NCBI GenBank assembly: GCA_945787015.1
Contig: CALZGM010000003.1
Span: forward strand, 95,493-159,492
Reading direction: 5' to 3'
Source: an uncultured Roseburia sp.
Lineage (GTDB): Bacteria; Bacillota; Clostridia; Lachnospirales; Lachnospiraceae
Length of the DNA stretch: 64,000 bases
Made by a program: the position numbers and the translations under genes. Under the pieces are notes generated by a model, which was not told the DNA's origin, searched no databases, and worked only from the letters and a program-made list of their open reading frames with translations. Numbering within the stretch: position 1 is the stretch's first letter; every line of letters starts with the position of its first letter. Below, in pieces: positions 17,151 through 27,548 of this stretch.

Positions 17151-17840
17151 ATGTCAAAAATACAGGAATTAGAAAAAAAAATAGACTATCAGTTTCAAAA
17201 TCCAAGGCTTTTACGTCAGGCATTAACACATAGTTCTTATGCGAATGAGAAGCATTTAAAGAAACATTCTGATAATGAGCGGTTGGAATTTTTGGGCGAT
17301 GCGGTATTGGAAGTAATATCAAGTGAATTTTTATTTAAAAATTATCCAAATCTGCCGGAAGGAGAATTGACAAAGCTTCGCGCCAGCCTCGTCTGTGAGC
17401 CGACACTGGCTTTGTGTACAGCTGAAATCGATTTGGGCAGTTATTTGTATCTTGGAAAGGGAGAAGACTTAACCGGTGGAAGAAACCGGAAATCGATTCT
17501 TTCTGATGCAATGGAGGCAGTCATTGGTGCCATTTATCTGGATGGTGGCTTTGAGGCTGCCAAAGCATATATTTATCGTTTTATTTTGGTAGACATTGAA
17601 CATAAAAAGCTATTTCATGACAGTAAGACGATTTTACAGGAAGTGGTACAGGGAAATTACAAAGAAGAATTGCATTATGAGTTGATTGGTGAAGAGGGCC
17701 CTGACCATGATAAGAGTTTTAAGGTTGAGGCCAAAATTGGAGAGCGCGTCATTGGACATGGAAGTGGGCATACCAAAAAGGCGGCGGAGCAGGAAGCTGC
17801 ATATGAAGCACTATTAAAGCTTCAAGCGGAGAAGAAATAA
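17151..17840 (+). CDS. rnc: Ribonuclease III
   Basis: A 229-residue double-strand-specific RNase for rRNA and mRNA processing. The catalytic signature ERLEFLGDAVLE is near residue 43 and the second acidic site is at DAMEAVIGAIYLD. The C-terminal double-stranded RNA-binding domain (from about residue 157) ends GSGHTKKAAEQEAAYEAL. It is followed by smc after 16 bases, the usual rnc-smc-ftsY order. Confidence 0.97.
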   Translation: MSKIQELEKKIDYQFQNPRLLRQALTHSSYANEKHLKKHSDNERLEFLGDAVLEVISSEFLFKNYPNLPEGELTKLRASLVCEPTLALCTAEIDLGSYLYLGKGEDLTGGRNRKSILSDAMEAVIGAIYLDGGFEAAKAYIYRFILVDIEHKKLFHDSKTILQEVVQGNYKEELHYELIGEEGPDHDKSFKVEAKIGERVIGHGSGHTKKAAEQEAAYEALLKLQAEKK

Positions 17841-17856
17841 GAAACGGAGTTAGAAA

Positions 17857-20800
17857 ATGTATCTTAAAAGCATAGAGGTGCAGGGTTTTAAATCATTTGC
17901 AAACAAAATTGTATTTGATTTTCATAATGGGATTACCGGTATTGTAGGACCAAACGGAAGCGGTAAAAGTAACGTTGCGGATGCGGTACGTTGGGTTTTA
18001 GGCGAGCAGAGTGCAAAGCAGCTTCGTGGTGCAAGCATGCAGGATGTTATTTTTGCCGGTACAGAGAACAGAAAGCCATTGAGTTATGCCTATGTAGCAA
18101 TTACAATGGATAATTCGGATCATCAGCTTGCAATTGATTTTGAAGAAGTTACAGTAGCCAGACGTGTCTATCGTTCCGGTGAAAGTGAGTATTTAATCAA
18201 TGGCAGCCCATGTCGTTTAAAAGACGTTACGGAGCTGTTTTATGATACGGGTATCGGAAAAGAAGGATATTCTATCATCGGTCAGGGTCAGATTGAAAAG
18301 ATTTTAAGCGGAAAACCGGAAGAACGTCGAGAACTCTTTGATGAAGCAGCGGGAATCGTAAAATACAAAAAGAGAAAAGCAACTGCCCAGAAAAAGTTAG
18401 AAAATGAACGGGAAAATCTGGTACGAGTAAATGATATTTTATCGGAACTGGAACGACAGGTCGGACCATTAGAAAAACAGGCAGAAAAGGCCAAGATTTA
18501 TTTAAAGAAAAAAGAAGAATTAAAGACATACGATGTGAATATGTTCCTATTAGAGATGGAGCGTATAGAGACTGCTCTCGGCGAAATCAAGGAAAAGTAT
18601 GAAATCGCAAATCAGGAATATCAGGATGCAAATGAGTCTTACGAGAACATAAAGTCTGAATATGAGAAAATGGAGCAGGATATCGCGGAGATGGATGAGA
18701 AAATTAATTCCATCCGTGAAAATATGAATCAGTCCCGTCTTACAAAAGGAAATTTGGAAAGCCAGATTAATCTTTTAAATGAGCAGATCCGTTCGGCAGA
18801 GAACACAGACGAGCTCATGCAGAGCCGTTTAGATGCTTTAGATAAGGAAAAAGAGGAGCGTTTTTCATATAAAGCAGAGTATGAATCAGAAAAGTTTGCA
18901 CTGGATGAACAAATTGCAGAGATAGAGGGAAAACGTCAGGAAGCAAAGGCAGTTTTAGACAGTATTCAGAGTGAGATTTCACGTTGCACGGACGAAATTG
19001 AGCGTGGAAAGAGTGAAATCATTGAGTTGTTGAATAATAAAGCTTCCATCAAAGCAAGGCAACAGCGCTTTGATACCATGGCAGAACAGGTAAACATCCG
19101 TAAGGCACAGTTAAACCAGCGTCTTTTGTCCAGAAAGTCAGAAGAGGCTGATTTGGATGCTGTTTTACAGGAGTATCAGAAGGAATTAGAGGATGTAAAT
19201 GCGGCGATTGCTAATTGCCGGGCTCTCGCTCTAGAGATGGAGGAGCAAAAGAACAGCTGGCAGAAAAAGGCTGCCATGACCAGTCATGAGCTGGAGGAGG
19301 CAGTTACAGAATTCCATAAAGCGCAGTCAAAATTAGAGTCTTTAAAGAATATTGCAGAGCGTTACGACGGCTATGGCAACAGTATCCGTAAAGTGATGGA
19401 GCAAAAGGCAGAAAATAAGGGACTTCTTGGTGTGGTATCTGACCTGATTCAGGTAGACAAAAAATATGAGACTGCGATTGAAACTGCATTAGGCGGTAAT
19501 ATTCAGAACATTATTACAGAAGACGAAGATACAGCGAAAAAGATGATTGCCTTTTTAAAGGAAAATCGTCTCGGAAGAGCCACCTTCCTTCCGCTTACCA
19601 GTGTGGATGGTAAAGGCAATTTTAAAAATCAGGATGCTTTAAGCGAACCGGGTGTCATTGGTCTGGCAAATACGTTGGTAAAATGTGATAAAAGATATGA
19701 AGGGATTGCAGCTTACTTATTAGGCCGCGTCATTGTAACAGAACACATTGATTATGCAATTGCACTGGCTAAGAAAAATCATTACTCGCTTCATATTGTA
19801 ACCTTAGAGGGAGAATATTTAAGCCCGGGTGGTTCCATGACCGGTGGTGCGTTTAAGAATACCAGTAGTCTCCTTGCAAGAAAACGTGAAATTGAGGAGT
19901 TTGAGCAGAAGGTTGCCCGGTTAGAGGATAAAATCAAAGAATATCGTAATCGTCTGGAGGAGATTAAGACAGCACAGAGTCTCTTAAATGACGATATGGA
20001 AGAAAACAAAGCGAAACTGCAGGAACAGTATATTTTACAGAATACAGCGAAACTAAATGTGGAGCGGGCCACCCAGCAGAAGACTGAGAGCGAAAATGTA
20101 TTTGCCGGTCTTATGCTAGAAAACAGCGAGATCGAAAAGCAACTTAGAGAAATTAATGAAAATAAGGATAAGATTGCAGAAGAAATTGAGTATGCAAAAA
20201 AACGTGAAACAGAGATTCAAGAAGAAAATGCAAAGCTGCAGAAGATATTAGAAGAAAATGCCGGAAAGGAAGAGGCCGCAGTAAAGGCGGTTTCCGATAT
20301 TCAGGTAGAAGAGGCAGGTATTCGTCAGAAGGCAGAATTTGTATTGGAGAATTTAAAGCGTGTTAATGCAGAAATCCAAAAATACGAGCAGGAGCGCGAC
20401 CGCGTTATGGGTGAGGCAAAGGATGCCAAAGTGGATGCCGAGAGAAAACGTCAGGATATTGAGGCGATTCGTCAGACCATTCTTGCTTCCGATGAGAATT
20501 ATGCGGTGCAGGAAGCTTCTCTGAAGGAAAACATTGCAAAGAAGGAAGAAATGTCTGCCATTTACAAAGGTTTCTTCCAAAAGCAGGAGGATGTGTCTAA
20601 AAAGATTTCAAATCTGGATAAGGAAATCTTCCGTTTAAACAGCCAGAGAGAAAAATTGGAAGAATCCGGTGAGAATCAGACGAATTACATGTGGGAAGAG
20701 TATGAATTGACCCCGCATGCGGCGTTGAACCTGAAAAATGAGGAATACGAAGATCTTCCGGAATTAAAGAAGCTGATTGCGGGTATTAAAGATGATATCC

Positions 20801-21414
20801 GAAAACTTGGAGATGTGAATGTCAATGCGATTGAAGATTTTAAAGAAGTATCGGAGCGGTATTCATTCCTAAAAACACAACATGATGATTTAGTAGAAGC
20901 AGAGCAGACCTTAATAGGAATTATCGAGGAACTGGATGCCGGCATGAGAAAACAGTTCATGGAGAAATTCACAGAAATTCAACGTGAATTCGATATGGTA
21001 TTTAAGGAATTGTTTGGTGGCGGAAAGGGTACTCTCGAATTAGTAGAGGATGAAGATATTTTAGAGTGCGGTATCAGGATTAATGCACAGCCGCCGGGAA
21101 AGAAATTGCAGAATATGATGCAGATGTCCGGTGGAGAGAAATCCTTAACAGCCATTTGTCTTTTGTTTGCAATTCAGAACTTAAAACCGTCCCCATTCTG
21201 TCTTTTAGACGAAATTGAGGCGGCATTGGATGATTCAAACGTAGGAAGATTTGCGAAATATTTACATAAACTAACGAAGAGCACACAGTTTATTGTAATC
21301 ACACACAGACGTGGTACGATGGCTGCTGCAGACCGTCTTTACGGTATCACCATGCAGGAAAAAGGTGTTTCGACCTTAGTTTCTGTAAATCTGGTTGAAG
21401 GAGATTTAAAATAG
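17857..21414 (+). CDS. smc: Chromosome segregation protein SMC
   Basis: A 1185-residue condensin ATPase. It has the Walker A segment [10 protein letters not shown] near residue 32, two long coiled coils, a hinge domain around residues 510-650 ([19 protein letters not shown]), and a C-terminal head with signature [10 protein letters not shown] and Walker [14 protein letters not shown]. Length is as expected for bacterial SMC. The stop codon overlaps the ftsY start by one base. The ScpA/ScpB partners are not in the window. Confidence 0.98.
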   Translation: MYLKSIEVQGFKSFANKIVFDFHNGITGIVGPNGSGKSNVADAVRWVLGEQSAKQLRGASMQDVIFAGTENRKPLSYAYVAITMDNSDHQLAIDFEEVTVARRVYRSGESEYLINGSPCRLKDVTELFYDTGIGKEGYSIIGQGQIEKILSGKPEERRELFDEAAGIVKYKKRKATAQKKLENERENLVRVNDILSELERQVGPLEKQAEKAKIYLKKKEELKTYDVNMFLLEMERIETALGEIKEKYEIANQEYQDANESYENIKSEYEKMEQDIAEMDEKINSIRENMNQSRLTKGNLESQINLLNEQIRSAENTDELMQSRLDALDKEKEERFSYKAEYESEKFALDEQIAEIEGKRQEAKAVLDSIQSEISRCTDEIERGKSEIIELLNNKASIKARQQRFDTMAEQVNIRKAQLNQRLLSRKSEEADLDAVLQEYQKELEDVNAAIANCRALALEMEEQKNSWQKKAAMTSHELEEAVTEFHKAQSKLESLKNIAERYDGYGNSIRKVMEQKAENKGLLGVVSDLIQVDKKYETAIETALGGNIQNIITEDEDTAKKMIAFLKENRLGRATFLPLTSVDGKGNFKNQDALSEPGVIGLANTLVKCDKRYEGIAAYLLGRVIVTEHIDYAIALAKKNHYSLHIVTLEGEYLSPGGSMTGGAFKNTSSLLARKREIEEFEQKVARLEDKIKEYRNRLEEIKTAQSLLNDDMEENKAKLQEQYILQNTAKLNVERATQQKTESENVFAGLMLENSEIEKQLREINENKDKIAEEIEYAKKRETEIQEENAKLQKILEENAGKEEAAVKAVSDIQVEEAGIRQKAEFVLENLKRVNAEIQKYEQERDRVMGEAKDAKVDAERKRQDIEAIRQTILASDENYAVQEASLKENIAKKEEMSAIYKGFFQKQEDVSKKISNLDKEIFRLNSQREKLEESGENQTNYMWEEYELTPHAALNLKNEEYEDLPELKKLIAGIKDDIRKLGDVNVNAIEDFKEVSERYSFLKTQHDDLVEAEQTLIGIIEELDAGMRKQFMEKFTEIQREFDMVFKELFGGGKGTLELVEDEDILECGIRINAQPPGKKLQNMMQMSGGEKSLTAICLLFAIQNLKPSPFCLLDEIEAALDDSNVGRFAKYLHKLTKSTQFIVITHRRGTMAAADRLYGITMQEKGVSTLVSVNLVEGDLK

Positions 21415-22349
21415 TGAGCGAAGAGAAGAAAGGCTTCTGGGGTCGTCTGGTAGAAGGCCTTAGCAAGACCAGAGCAAATATTGTTGCGGGAATTGACGCA
21501 GTATTTAGTGGTTTTTCCAATATTGATGAGGAGTTTTATGAGGAAATTGAAGAAATTCTAATCATGGGAGACATTGGCGTCAGGGCGACAGAAGAAATCA
21601 TCGAGAATCTAAAGAAAAAAGTAAAAGAAAATCATATCAAAGAACCGGCAGACTGCAAGGAGTTATTAATTCGCAGTATAAAAGAGCAAATGGATGTAGG
21701 GGAGACTGCCTATCGTTTTGAAAATGAAAAATCCGTTGTGCTTATGATTGGAGTAAATGGTGTTGGCAAGACTACCTCTGTTGGGAAAATGGCTGCGAAA
21801 CTAAAGGAACAGGGAAAGCGTGTGATACTTGCAGGTGCGGATACCTTCCGCGCAGCAGCAGGAAATCAGCTTTTGGAATGGGCAAACCGCGCCGGGGTAG
21901 AGATGATTGGCGGCCAGGAAGGTGCGGATCCCGGATCCGTGGTTTACGATGCTGTGGCAGCAGCAAAAGCCAGAAATGCAGATGTTCTTTTGTGTGATAC
22001 AGCGGGCAGACTTCACAACAAGAAAAATTTGATGGAAGAGCTTAGAAAAATTAACCGCATTTTAGAAAGAGAGTATCCGGATGCATTCCGTGAGACGTTA
22101 GTAGTTTTAGATGCTACAACCGGGCAGAATGCATTAGCGCAGGCAAAGGAGTTTTCAGAGGTTGCAGAAATTACGGGTATTATTTTAACAAAGATGGATG
22201 GAACAGCAAAGGGTGGCATTGCGGTTGCAATTCAGTCCGAACTCGGTATTCCGGTGAAATACATCGGAGTTGGAGAATCCATTGATGATTTACAGAAGTT
22301 CGATTCAGAAGAATTTGTAAATGCGTTGTTTGAAGTGAGAGAAAGTTAA
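21414..22349 (+). CDS. ftsY: Signal recognition particle receptor FtsY
   Basis: A 311-residue SRP-receptor GTPase with an N-domain and G-domain and no long acidic A-domain, as in Firmicutes. Motifs are GVNGVGKTT (G1), DTFRAAA, DTAGRLHN (G3) and TKMDGTAKGG (G4). It starts with GTG inside the smc stop (TAGTG), giving translational coupling. Its partner Ffh is encoded at 25833. Confidence 0.97.
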   Translation: MSEEKKGFWGRLVEGLSKTRANIVAGIDAVFSGFSNIDEEFYEEIEEILIMGDIGVRATEEIIENLKKKVKENHIKEPADCKELLIRSIKEQMDVGETAYRFENEKSVVLMIGVNGVGKTTSVGKMAAKLKEQGKRVILAGADTFRAAAGNQLLEWANRAGVEMIGGQEGADPGSVVYDAVAAAKARNADVLLCDTAGRLHNKKNLMEELRKINRILEREYPDAFRETLVVLDATTGQNALAQAKEFSEVAEITGIILTKMDGTAKGGIAVAIQSELGIPVKYIGVGESIDDLQKFDSEEFVNALFEVRES

Positions 22350-22370
22350 GACATGGATGGAGGAAGAACA

Positions 22371-23582
22371 ATGTTGACATTAGACAAATTTGAAGAGGCT
22401 TCAGAAAAAGTCAAAGAGGTTACGCTTGAAACGAAGCTGGTATATAGTGACTATTTAAGCAGGCAGACCGGAAATAAAGTATATTTGAAACCGGAAAACA
22501 TGCAGTTTACAGGTGCCTATAAGGTGCGTGGTGCTTATTACAAAATCAGTACGCTTACGGAAGAAGAAAGAGCAAGAGGACTGATTACTGCTTCCGCAGG
22601 AAACCATGCACAGGGTGTGGCATATGCCGCAAAATGTTATGGATGCAAAGCAGTGATTGTAATGCCGACCGGTACGCCACTCATAAAGGTAAACCGTACG
22701 AAGAGTTATGGTGCGGAAGTGGTACTGTATGGCGATGTATACGATGAGGCTTGCCAGAAGGCATATGAACTGGCAGAAAAAGAGGGCTATACCTTTATTC
22801 ATCCTTTTGATGACCTTGCAGTAGCAACCGGACAGGGAACCATCGCCATGGAAATTTTTAAAGAACTTCCTTTAGTGGAGTATATTTTAGTTCCAATCGG
22901 AGGAGGAGGTTTGGCAACGGGTGTATCGACGCTTGCAAAACTTTTGAATCCGAAAATAAAAGTAATTGGCGTGGAACCGGCAGGCGCAAACTGCATGCAG
23001 GCATCCCTTGCATCCGGAAAAGTGACAACACTGCCTCAAGTGAATACCATAGCAGATGGTACCGCTGTAAAAACACCGGGAAGCAAGATTTTCCCATACA
23101 TCCAACAAAACCTGGATGATATTATTACGGTCGAGGATGATGAACTTGTTGTTGCATTCCTTGATATGGTAGAAAATCATAAGATGATTGTGGAAAACTC
23201 AGGCTTGTTAACCATAGCCGCATTAAAGCATCTGGATATTACAGATAAGCGTGTTGTATCCATTATAAGCGGTGGTAATATGGATGTGATTACCATGTCA
23301 TCGGTTGTACAACAGGGTTTGATTTTCAGAGACAGAATTTTTACCGTATCTGTTTTACTACCGGATAAGCCGGGTGAATTGTCAAAGGTAGCGGCAAACA
23401 TTGCCTCTGTTCAGGGAAATGTCATTAAACTGGAACATAATCAGTTTATTTCTACCAACCGAAATGCAGCGGTAGAACTTCGTATTACGTTAGAATGCTT
23501 TGGAACGGAACACAAAAAAGAAATTATGAAATCATTAGAAAATGAAGGTTACAAACCAAAACTGGTTCGTACCAGCCTATAG
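22371..23582 (+). CDS. ilvA: Threonine ammonia-lyase with C-terminal ACT domain
   Basis: A 403-residue PLP enzyme deaminating threonine to 2-oxobutanoate. The PLP lysine is in FTGAYKVRGAY (Lys51), and the glycine loop GGGGLATG binds the phosphate. The last 75 residues form an ACT-like domain (VSVLLPDKPGELSKVAANI). Length and the single ACT domain fit the 400-residue TdcB/short-IlvA type, so the anabolic or catabolic role cannot be decided. The ATG at 22371 is chosen over 22353 because GGAGG (22359-22363) is then 7 bases upstream. Confidence 0.9.
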   Translation: MLTLDKFEEASEKVKEVTLETKLVYSDYLSRQTGNKVYLKPENMQFTGAYKVRGAYYKISTLTEEERARGLITASAGNHAQGVAYAAKCYGCKAVIVMPTGTPLIKVNRTKSYGAEVVLYGDVYDEACQKAYELAEKEGYTFIHPFDDLAVATGQGTIAMEIFKELPLVEYILVPIGGGGLATGVSTLAKLLNPKIKVIGVEPAGANCMQASLASGKVTTLPQVNTIADGTAVKTPGSKIFPYIQQNLDDIITVEDDELVVAFLDMVENHKMIVENSGLLTIAALKHLDITDKRVVSIISGGNMDVITMSSVVQQGLIFRDRIFTVSVLLPDKPGELSKVAANIASVQGNVIKLEHNQFISTNRNAAVELRITLECFGTEHKKEIMKSLENEGYKPKLVRTSL

Positions 23583-23600
23583 GCGAAGGAGGAAAATATA

Positions 23601-24125
23601 ATGAAGAAAATTGAAGAATACGTTAGAACAATACCGGATTTCCCGGAACCGGGAATTATGTTTCGAGATGTAACAAGTGTATTACAGGATCCTGATGGAT
23701 TAAAACTGGCGATTGATGAAATGATTCATTTATTGGATGGTGTGGAATTTGATGTTATTGCAGGAGCAGAATCCAGAGGATTTATTTTCGGTGTGCCGGT
23801 TGCGTATGAATTAGGGAAAGCATTTATCCCTATCCGGAAAAAAGGAAAGCTTCCATGCGAGACGGTAAGTGCAGAGTATGAATTAGAGTATGGCACAGCC
23901 TGCATTGAAATTCATAAGGATGCGATTAAGCCGGGTCAGAAGGTAGTGATTGTAGATGACTTGATTGCAACAGGCGGAACGATTGAAGCTGCTACTAAGC
24001 TAGTGGAACAGCTTGGCGGAGAAGTAGTAAAGATTATTTTCTTAATGGAACTTGCCGGCTTAAAGGGAAGAGAAAAACTGGCAGGATATGATGTTGCATC
24101 TGTCATTACATACGAAGGAAAATAA
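23601..24125 (+). CDS. apt: Adenine phosphoribosyltransferase
   Basis: A 174-residue purine-salvage enzyme converting adenine and PRPP to AMP. The PRPP-binding motif VVIVDDLIATGGT is near residue 113, and the N-terminus IPDFPEPGIMFRDVT is typical. It lies 18 bases after the threonine ammonia-lyase gene with a GAAGGAGG site, and probably shares its transcript. Confidence 0.97.
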   Translation: MKKIEEYVRTIPDFPEPGIMFRDVTSVLQDPDGLKLAIDEMIHLLDGVEFDVIAGAESRGFIFGVPVAYELGKAFIPIRKKGKLPCETVSAEYELEYGTACIEIHKDAIKPGQKVVIVDDLIATGGTIEAATKLVEQLGGEVVKIIFLMELAGLKGREKLAGYDVASVITYEGK

Positions 24126-24127
24126 AA

Positions 24128-24280
24128 ATGAAACAAATTCCACTCATCTTGTGTATCTGTATGTTTTTATTTACTACGGTTGGTTTTTATAAAACGGATG
24201 AAAAAACGGAAATATTATATGGAGTATGTTCGATTGGAAGTGTGATTTGTGGTATTTTACAACTAGCCATTATTTTCTAA
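24128..24280 (+). CDS. Small two-segment membrane protein, unknown function
   Basis: A 50-residue open frame beginning 2 bases after the apt stop, with GAAGGA at the end of apt as a possible ribosome binding site. It has two hydrophobic stretches (about residues 4-20 and 32-50) flanking a short charged turn (YKTDEKTE). Its composition and position argue for a real gene, but no family is recognised. Confidence 0.6.
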   Translation: MKQIPLILCICMFLFTTVGFYKTDEKTEILYGVCSIGSVICGILQLAIIF

Positions 24281-24317
24281 TTGTTGTACAATAAGGGAGA
24301 AGGGGCTGCGGTATCAA

Positions 24318-25397
24318 ATGAAGAAAATACTTATAGTTGATGATGTGAGATTAAATCGGGAGATGTTAAAAGATATCCTGAAAGAAGAATACGATATCGA
24401 ACTGTTAGAAAATGGAGAACAGGCAATTAATAGAATTGCCGAGAATGAAGAAGACATCTTAGGAATTCTTCTGGATTTATATATGCCTGTAAAAGATGGT
24501 TTTTGCGTGATTGGGGAAATGAAAAAAAGGGGATTGATGGGTAAAATCCCGGTTTTAATTATCTCCAGTGAGCGTTCTGTTGCAATTGAAAAGCAATGCT
24601 TTCATCTGGGGGTTAGTGATTTTATTCACAGACCATATGATCCTATTCTGGTCAAAACACGTATCAAAAATATTCTTAATCTATTTTCTTATAAAAATAA
24701 TCTGGAGAATCATGTAAAGAAGCAGACGGATACGATATATCGTCAGTATTTGACGCTAAAGGAACAGGCGAAAAAGTTAGAAGAAAGCAATGAGAAGATT
24801 ATTGATATTCTCGGTACAGTAGTAGAAAGTCGCAATTTAGAGAGCGGAGAGCATATTAAGCGCGTTAAGGGACTTACAGGTGTCCTTGCATTGCAGGTAA
24901 TGGAGGACTATCCGGAGTATGGGCTGGATGAACAGAAAATAGAGGCAATTGTAGCAGCCAGTTCGTTGCACGATGTAGGAAAGATTAGTATTCCGGATCA
25001 AATTTTGTTAAAACCGGGTCGTCTGACGGAAAAAGAATTTGAATATATGAAGCTGCATACGACAAAGGGCTGTGAGATTTTGGATAAAATCGAAGGTATC
25101 TGGGATGAAGAGTACAAAGAGATGAGCTATGAAATCTGCAGATATCATCACGAAAGATATGACGGAAAAGGTTATCCGGATCATTTGGAAGGAGAGCAGA
25201 TTCCGATTTCGGCACAGATTGTATCAATTGCAGACGTTTATGATGCCTTGGTATGCGAACGTGTTTATAAGAAGGCCTTTCCAAAGGACATGGCATTTCA
25301 TATGATTATGAATGGAGATTGTGGTGTTTTTTCACCAAAATTGTTAGAGTGTTTCCAAAAAGTAAAAAATGAGTTTGAGCGTATCGCCGGCGTATAA
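24318..25397 (+). CDS. Response regulator with HD-GYP cyclic-di-GMP phosphodiesterase domain
   Basis: A 359-residue two-domain protein. An N-terminal receiver has acidic pocket D8/D9 and phosphoacceptor D53 in LLDLYMP. After a coiled linker (about 125-165) comes an HD-GYP domain with HDVGK at 218-222 and HHERYDGKGYP at 277-287, the motifs of c-di-GMP hydrolases. The receiver's usual conserved Lys near the end (K-P) reads Arg-Pro (HRPYDP). No histidine kinase gene is adjacent, so the input is unknown. Translation is from ATG with GGGAGAAGGGG upstream. Confidence 0.92.
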   Translation: MKKILIVDDVRLNREMLKDILKEEYDIELLENGEQAINRIAENEEDILGILLDLYMPVKDGFCVIGEMKKRGLMGKIPVLIISSERSVAIEKQCFHLGVSDFIHRPYDPILVKTRIKNILNLFSYKNNLENHVKKQTDTIYRQYLTLKEQAKKLEESNEKIIDILGTVVESRNLESGEHIKRVKGLTGVLALQVMEDYPEYGLDEQKIEAIVAASSLHDVGKISIPDQILLKPGRLTEKEFEYMKLHTTKGCEILDKIEGIWDEEYKEMSYEICRYHHERYDGKGYPDHLEGEQIPISAQIVSIADVYDALVCERVYKKAFPKDMAFHMIMNGDCGVFSPKLLECFQKVKNEFERIAGV

Positions 25398-25403
25398 CAT
25401 GAG

Positions 25404-25448
25404 GTGTCAAGTATTTTTTCTTTACTGTAAAGAAAAAATGCTTGACAC
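25404..25448. repeat. 22-bp palindrome with 1-base centre, overlapping the ylxM -35 box
   Basis: The arms 25404-25425 and 25427-25448 are inverted with one mismatch around a single T. In RNA it would act as a hairpin just past the HD-GYP stop, but without a trailing T-run on this strand. The right arm includes the TTGACA of the ylxM-ffh promoter. It may be a terminator, an operator, or both. Confidence 0.8.
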
Positions 25449-25470
25449 TTACTTTTTGTTATGATAAGAT
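25442..25470 (+). promoter_or_regulatory. ylxM-ffh promoter
   Basis: Perfect TTGACA (25442-25447) and TAAGAT (25465-25470) have a 17-base spacer. The predicted start near 25477 is only about 10 bases ahead of the ylxM start codon. The -35 box lies in the right arm of the palindrome at 25404-25448. Confidence 0.75.
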
Positions 25471-25486
25471 AGCACACGGTGATGAA

Positions 25487-25831
25487 ATGGAAGAAAAGAT
25501 AGAACAGGCTTATCTGTATGACTTTTACGGAGAATTGCTGAATGAACACCAGAGAAGAATCTATGAAGATTTTGTTTTTAATGATTTATCTCTTGGGGAA
25601 ATCGCAAGTGAAGAGGGAATTAGCCGTCAGGGCGTGCATGATATGATTAAGCGGTGCACGAAAACCCTTGAGGGATATGAAGCGAAGCTTCATTTGATTG
25701 AGAAGTTTCAAAATGCAAAGACAAAGGTGGAGCAGATTCACACTTTGACAAAACAGTTTCATCAGAATCATGACGAGACATTAATCGGGGAAATCGAACA
25801 GATTTCCAATCAGATATTAGAGGAGCTATAA
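25487..25831 (+). CDS. ylxM: YlxM family DNA-binding protein (UPF0122)
   Basis: A 114-residue helix-turn-helix protein related to sigma-70 region 4 ([20 protein letters not shown]) and nearly always encoded before ffh. In streptococci the homologue associates with the SRP pathway. The ATG at 25487 is preferred; a longer in-frame frame would start inside the promoter. It ends 1 base before ffh. Confidence 0.92.
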   Translation: MEEKIEQAYLYDFYGELLNEHQRRIYEDFVFNDLSLGEIASEEGISRQGVHDMIKRCTKTLEGYEAKLHLIEKFQNAKTKVEQIHTLTKQFHQNHDETLIGEIEQISNQILEEL

Positions 25832-25832
25832 G

Positions 25833-27191
25833 ATGGCATTTGACAGCTTATCTGAAAAACTTCAAAATGTATTTAAAAACCTGCGAAGCAAAGGACGTCT
25901 GACGGAAGAAGACGTAAAGACTGCATTAAAGGAAGTTAAGATGGCGCTTTTAGAGGCGGATGTTAACTTTAAAGTGGTAAAGCAGTTTGTGAAAGATGTG
26001 CAGGAACGTGCAATCGGACAGGATGTCATGAACGGTCTGAATCCGGGGCAGATGGTAATCAAGATTGTAAATGAAGAAATGGTGAAGCTTATGGGTTCTG
26101 AGACGACAGAGATTAAGCTTCAGCCGGGAAAAGCATTGACAGTCATTATGATGGCCGGTCTTCAGGGTGCAGGTAAGACCACTACCGCAGCAAAGCTTGC
26201 AGGTAAGTTTAAACAGAAGGGCAAAAAAGTGTTACTTACCGCATGTGACGTTTACCGTCCGGCAGCGATTGAACAGCTGCAGATTAATGGTGAGAAGCAG
26301 GGCGTGGAAGTATTTGCAATGGGCGATAAAAATAAGCCGGTGAACATTGCAAAGGCAGCAATCGAGCACGCAGTCAAGAATGCATTTAATATTGTAATCA
26401 TCGATACTGCCGGACGTCTTCATATTGATGAAGATATGATGGAAGAGTTGATTGAAATAAAAGAAAACATTGAGATTCATCAGACCATCTTAGTGGTAGA
26501 TGCCATGACGGGTCAGGATGCTGTCAATGTTGCGTCCATGTTTGATGAGAAAATCGGGTTGGACGGCGTTATTTTGACGAAGTTAGACGGCGATACAAGA
26601 GGCGGTGCAGCACTTTCTATCAGGGCTGTAACCGGAAAGCCGATTCTCTATATTGGTATGGGAGAGAAGCTGTCTGACTTAGAACAGTTCTATCCGGACC
26701 GTATGGCATCAAGAATCCTTGGCATGGGTGATGTCTTAACGCTGATTGAAAAGGCGCAGGAAGACATTGACCTGGAAAAAGCTAAATCCATCGAGCAGAA
26801 AATGCGAAAAAATCAGTTTGACTTTGAAATGTATTTGGATTCTATGAGTCAGATGAAAAAAATGGGCGGCCTTTCCAGTATCATGGGAATGATGCCCGGA
26901 CTTGGAATGGGCATGGGAAAAGGTAAGATGCCGGATATCGATGAAGCAGCCGCTGAAAAGAGCATGGCAAGAACGGAAGCGATTATTCTTTCCATGACAC
27001 CGGAAGAGCGAAGAAATCCTTCTCTTATGAATCCGAGCAGAAAGCATCGCATCGCAAAAGGCGCCGGTGTTGATATTGCAGAGGTGAACCGCTTAGTTAA
27101 GCAGTTCGAGCAGATGAAGAAAATGATGAAGCAAATGCCGGGCATGATGAAGCGGGGCAGACGGGGCGGCTCCTTCCGTTTCCCGTTTTAG
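25833..27191 (+). CDS. ffh: Signal recognition particle protein Ffh
   Basis: A 452-residue SRP54 GTPase. The N/G domain has GLQGAGKTTT, DTAGRLH and TKLDGDTRGG. The methionine-rich M domain from about residue 300 binds 4.5S RNA and signal peptides, and has typical strings such as MGMMPGLGMGMGKGKMP and a C-terminal MKQMPGMMKRGRRGG. It pairs with FtsY at 21414. No SRP RNA gene was seen in the window. Confidence 0.98.
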   Translation: MAFDSLSEKLQNVFKNLRSKGRLTEEDVKTALKEVKMALLEADVNFKVVKQFVKDVQERAIGQDVMNGLNPGQMVIKIVNEEMVKLMGSETTEIKLQPGKALTVIMMAGLQGAGKTTTAAKLAGKFKQKGKKVLLTACDVYRPAAIEQLQINGEKQGVEVFAMGDKNKPVNIAKAAIEHAVKNAFNIVIIDTAGRLHIDEDMMEELIEIKENIEIHQTILVVDAMTGQDAVNVASMFDEKIGLDGVILTKLDGDTRGGAALSIRAVTGKPILYIGMGEKLSDLEQFYPDRMASRILGMGDVLTLIEKAQEDIDLEKAKSIEQKMRKNQFDFEMYLDSMSQMKKMGGLSSIMGMMPGLGMGMGKGKMPDIDEAAAEKSMARTEAIILSMTPEERRNPSLMNPSRKHRIAKGAGVDIAEVNRLVKQFEQMKKMMKQMPGMMKRGRRGGSFRFPF

Positions 27192-27284
27192 TAACAGGTT
27201 AGAATCGTGTAAATGCAAAAGAAGCTGACACGTTTTTTAATAAAATAAGAATATCATATTTTTTAATTTTAGGAGGAAAATGAA

Positions 27285-27530
27285 ATGGCAGTAAAGATTA
27301 GATTAAGAAGAATGGGACAGAAGAAAGCTCCTTTCTACAGAATCGTAGTTTCTGATTCAAGATCACCAAGAGATGGTAGATTCATCGAAGAAATCGGAAC
27401 CTATGATCCAACAAAGAACCCAACAGAATATCATGTTGATGAAGAATTAGCTAAGAAATGGTTAAACAACGGTGCACAGCCAACAGAAACAGTTGCCAGA
27501 ATTTTAAAGAGCGCTGGTATCGAAAAATAA
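27285..27530 (+). CDS. rpsP: 30S ribosomal protein S16
   Basis: An 81-residue S16 with N-terminus [26 protein letters not shown] lies 8 bases before the ATG. The 93-base gap after ffh has a weak CGTGT/ACACG hairpin followed by a T-run, possibly a leaky terminator. It starts the rpsP-khpA-rimM-trmD-rplS series. Confidence 0.98.
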   Translation: MAVKIRLRRMGQKKAPFYRIVVSDSRSPRDGRFIEEIGTYDPTKNPTEYHVDEELAKKWLNNGAQPTETVARILKSAGIEK

Positions 27531-27548
27531 GTATAGTGAGGTGGACTA

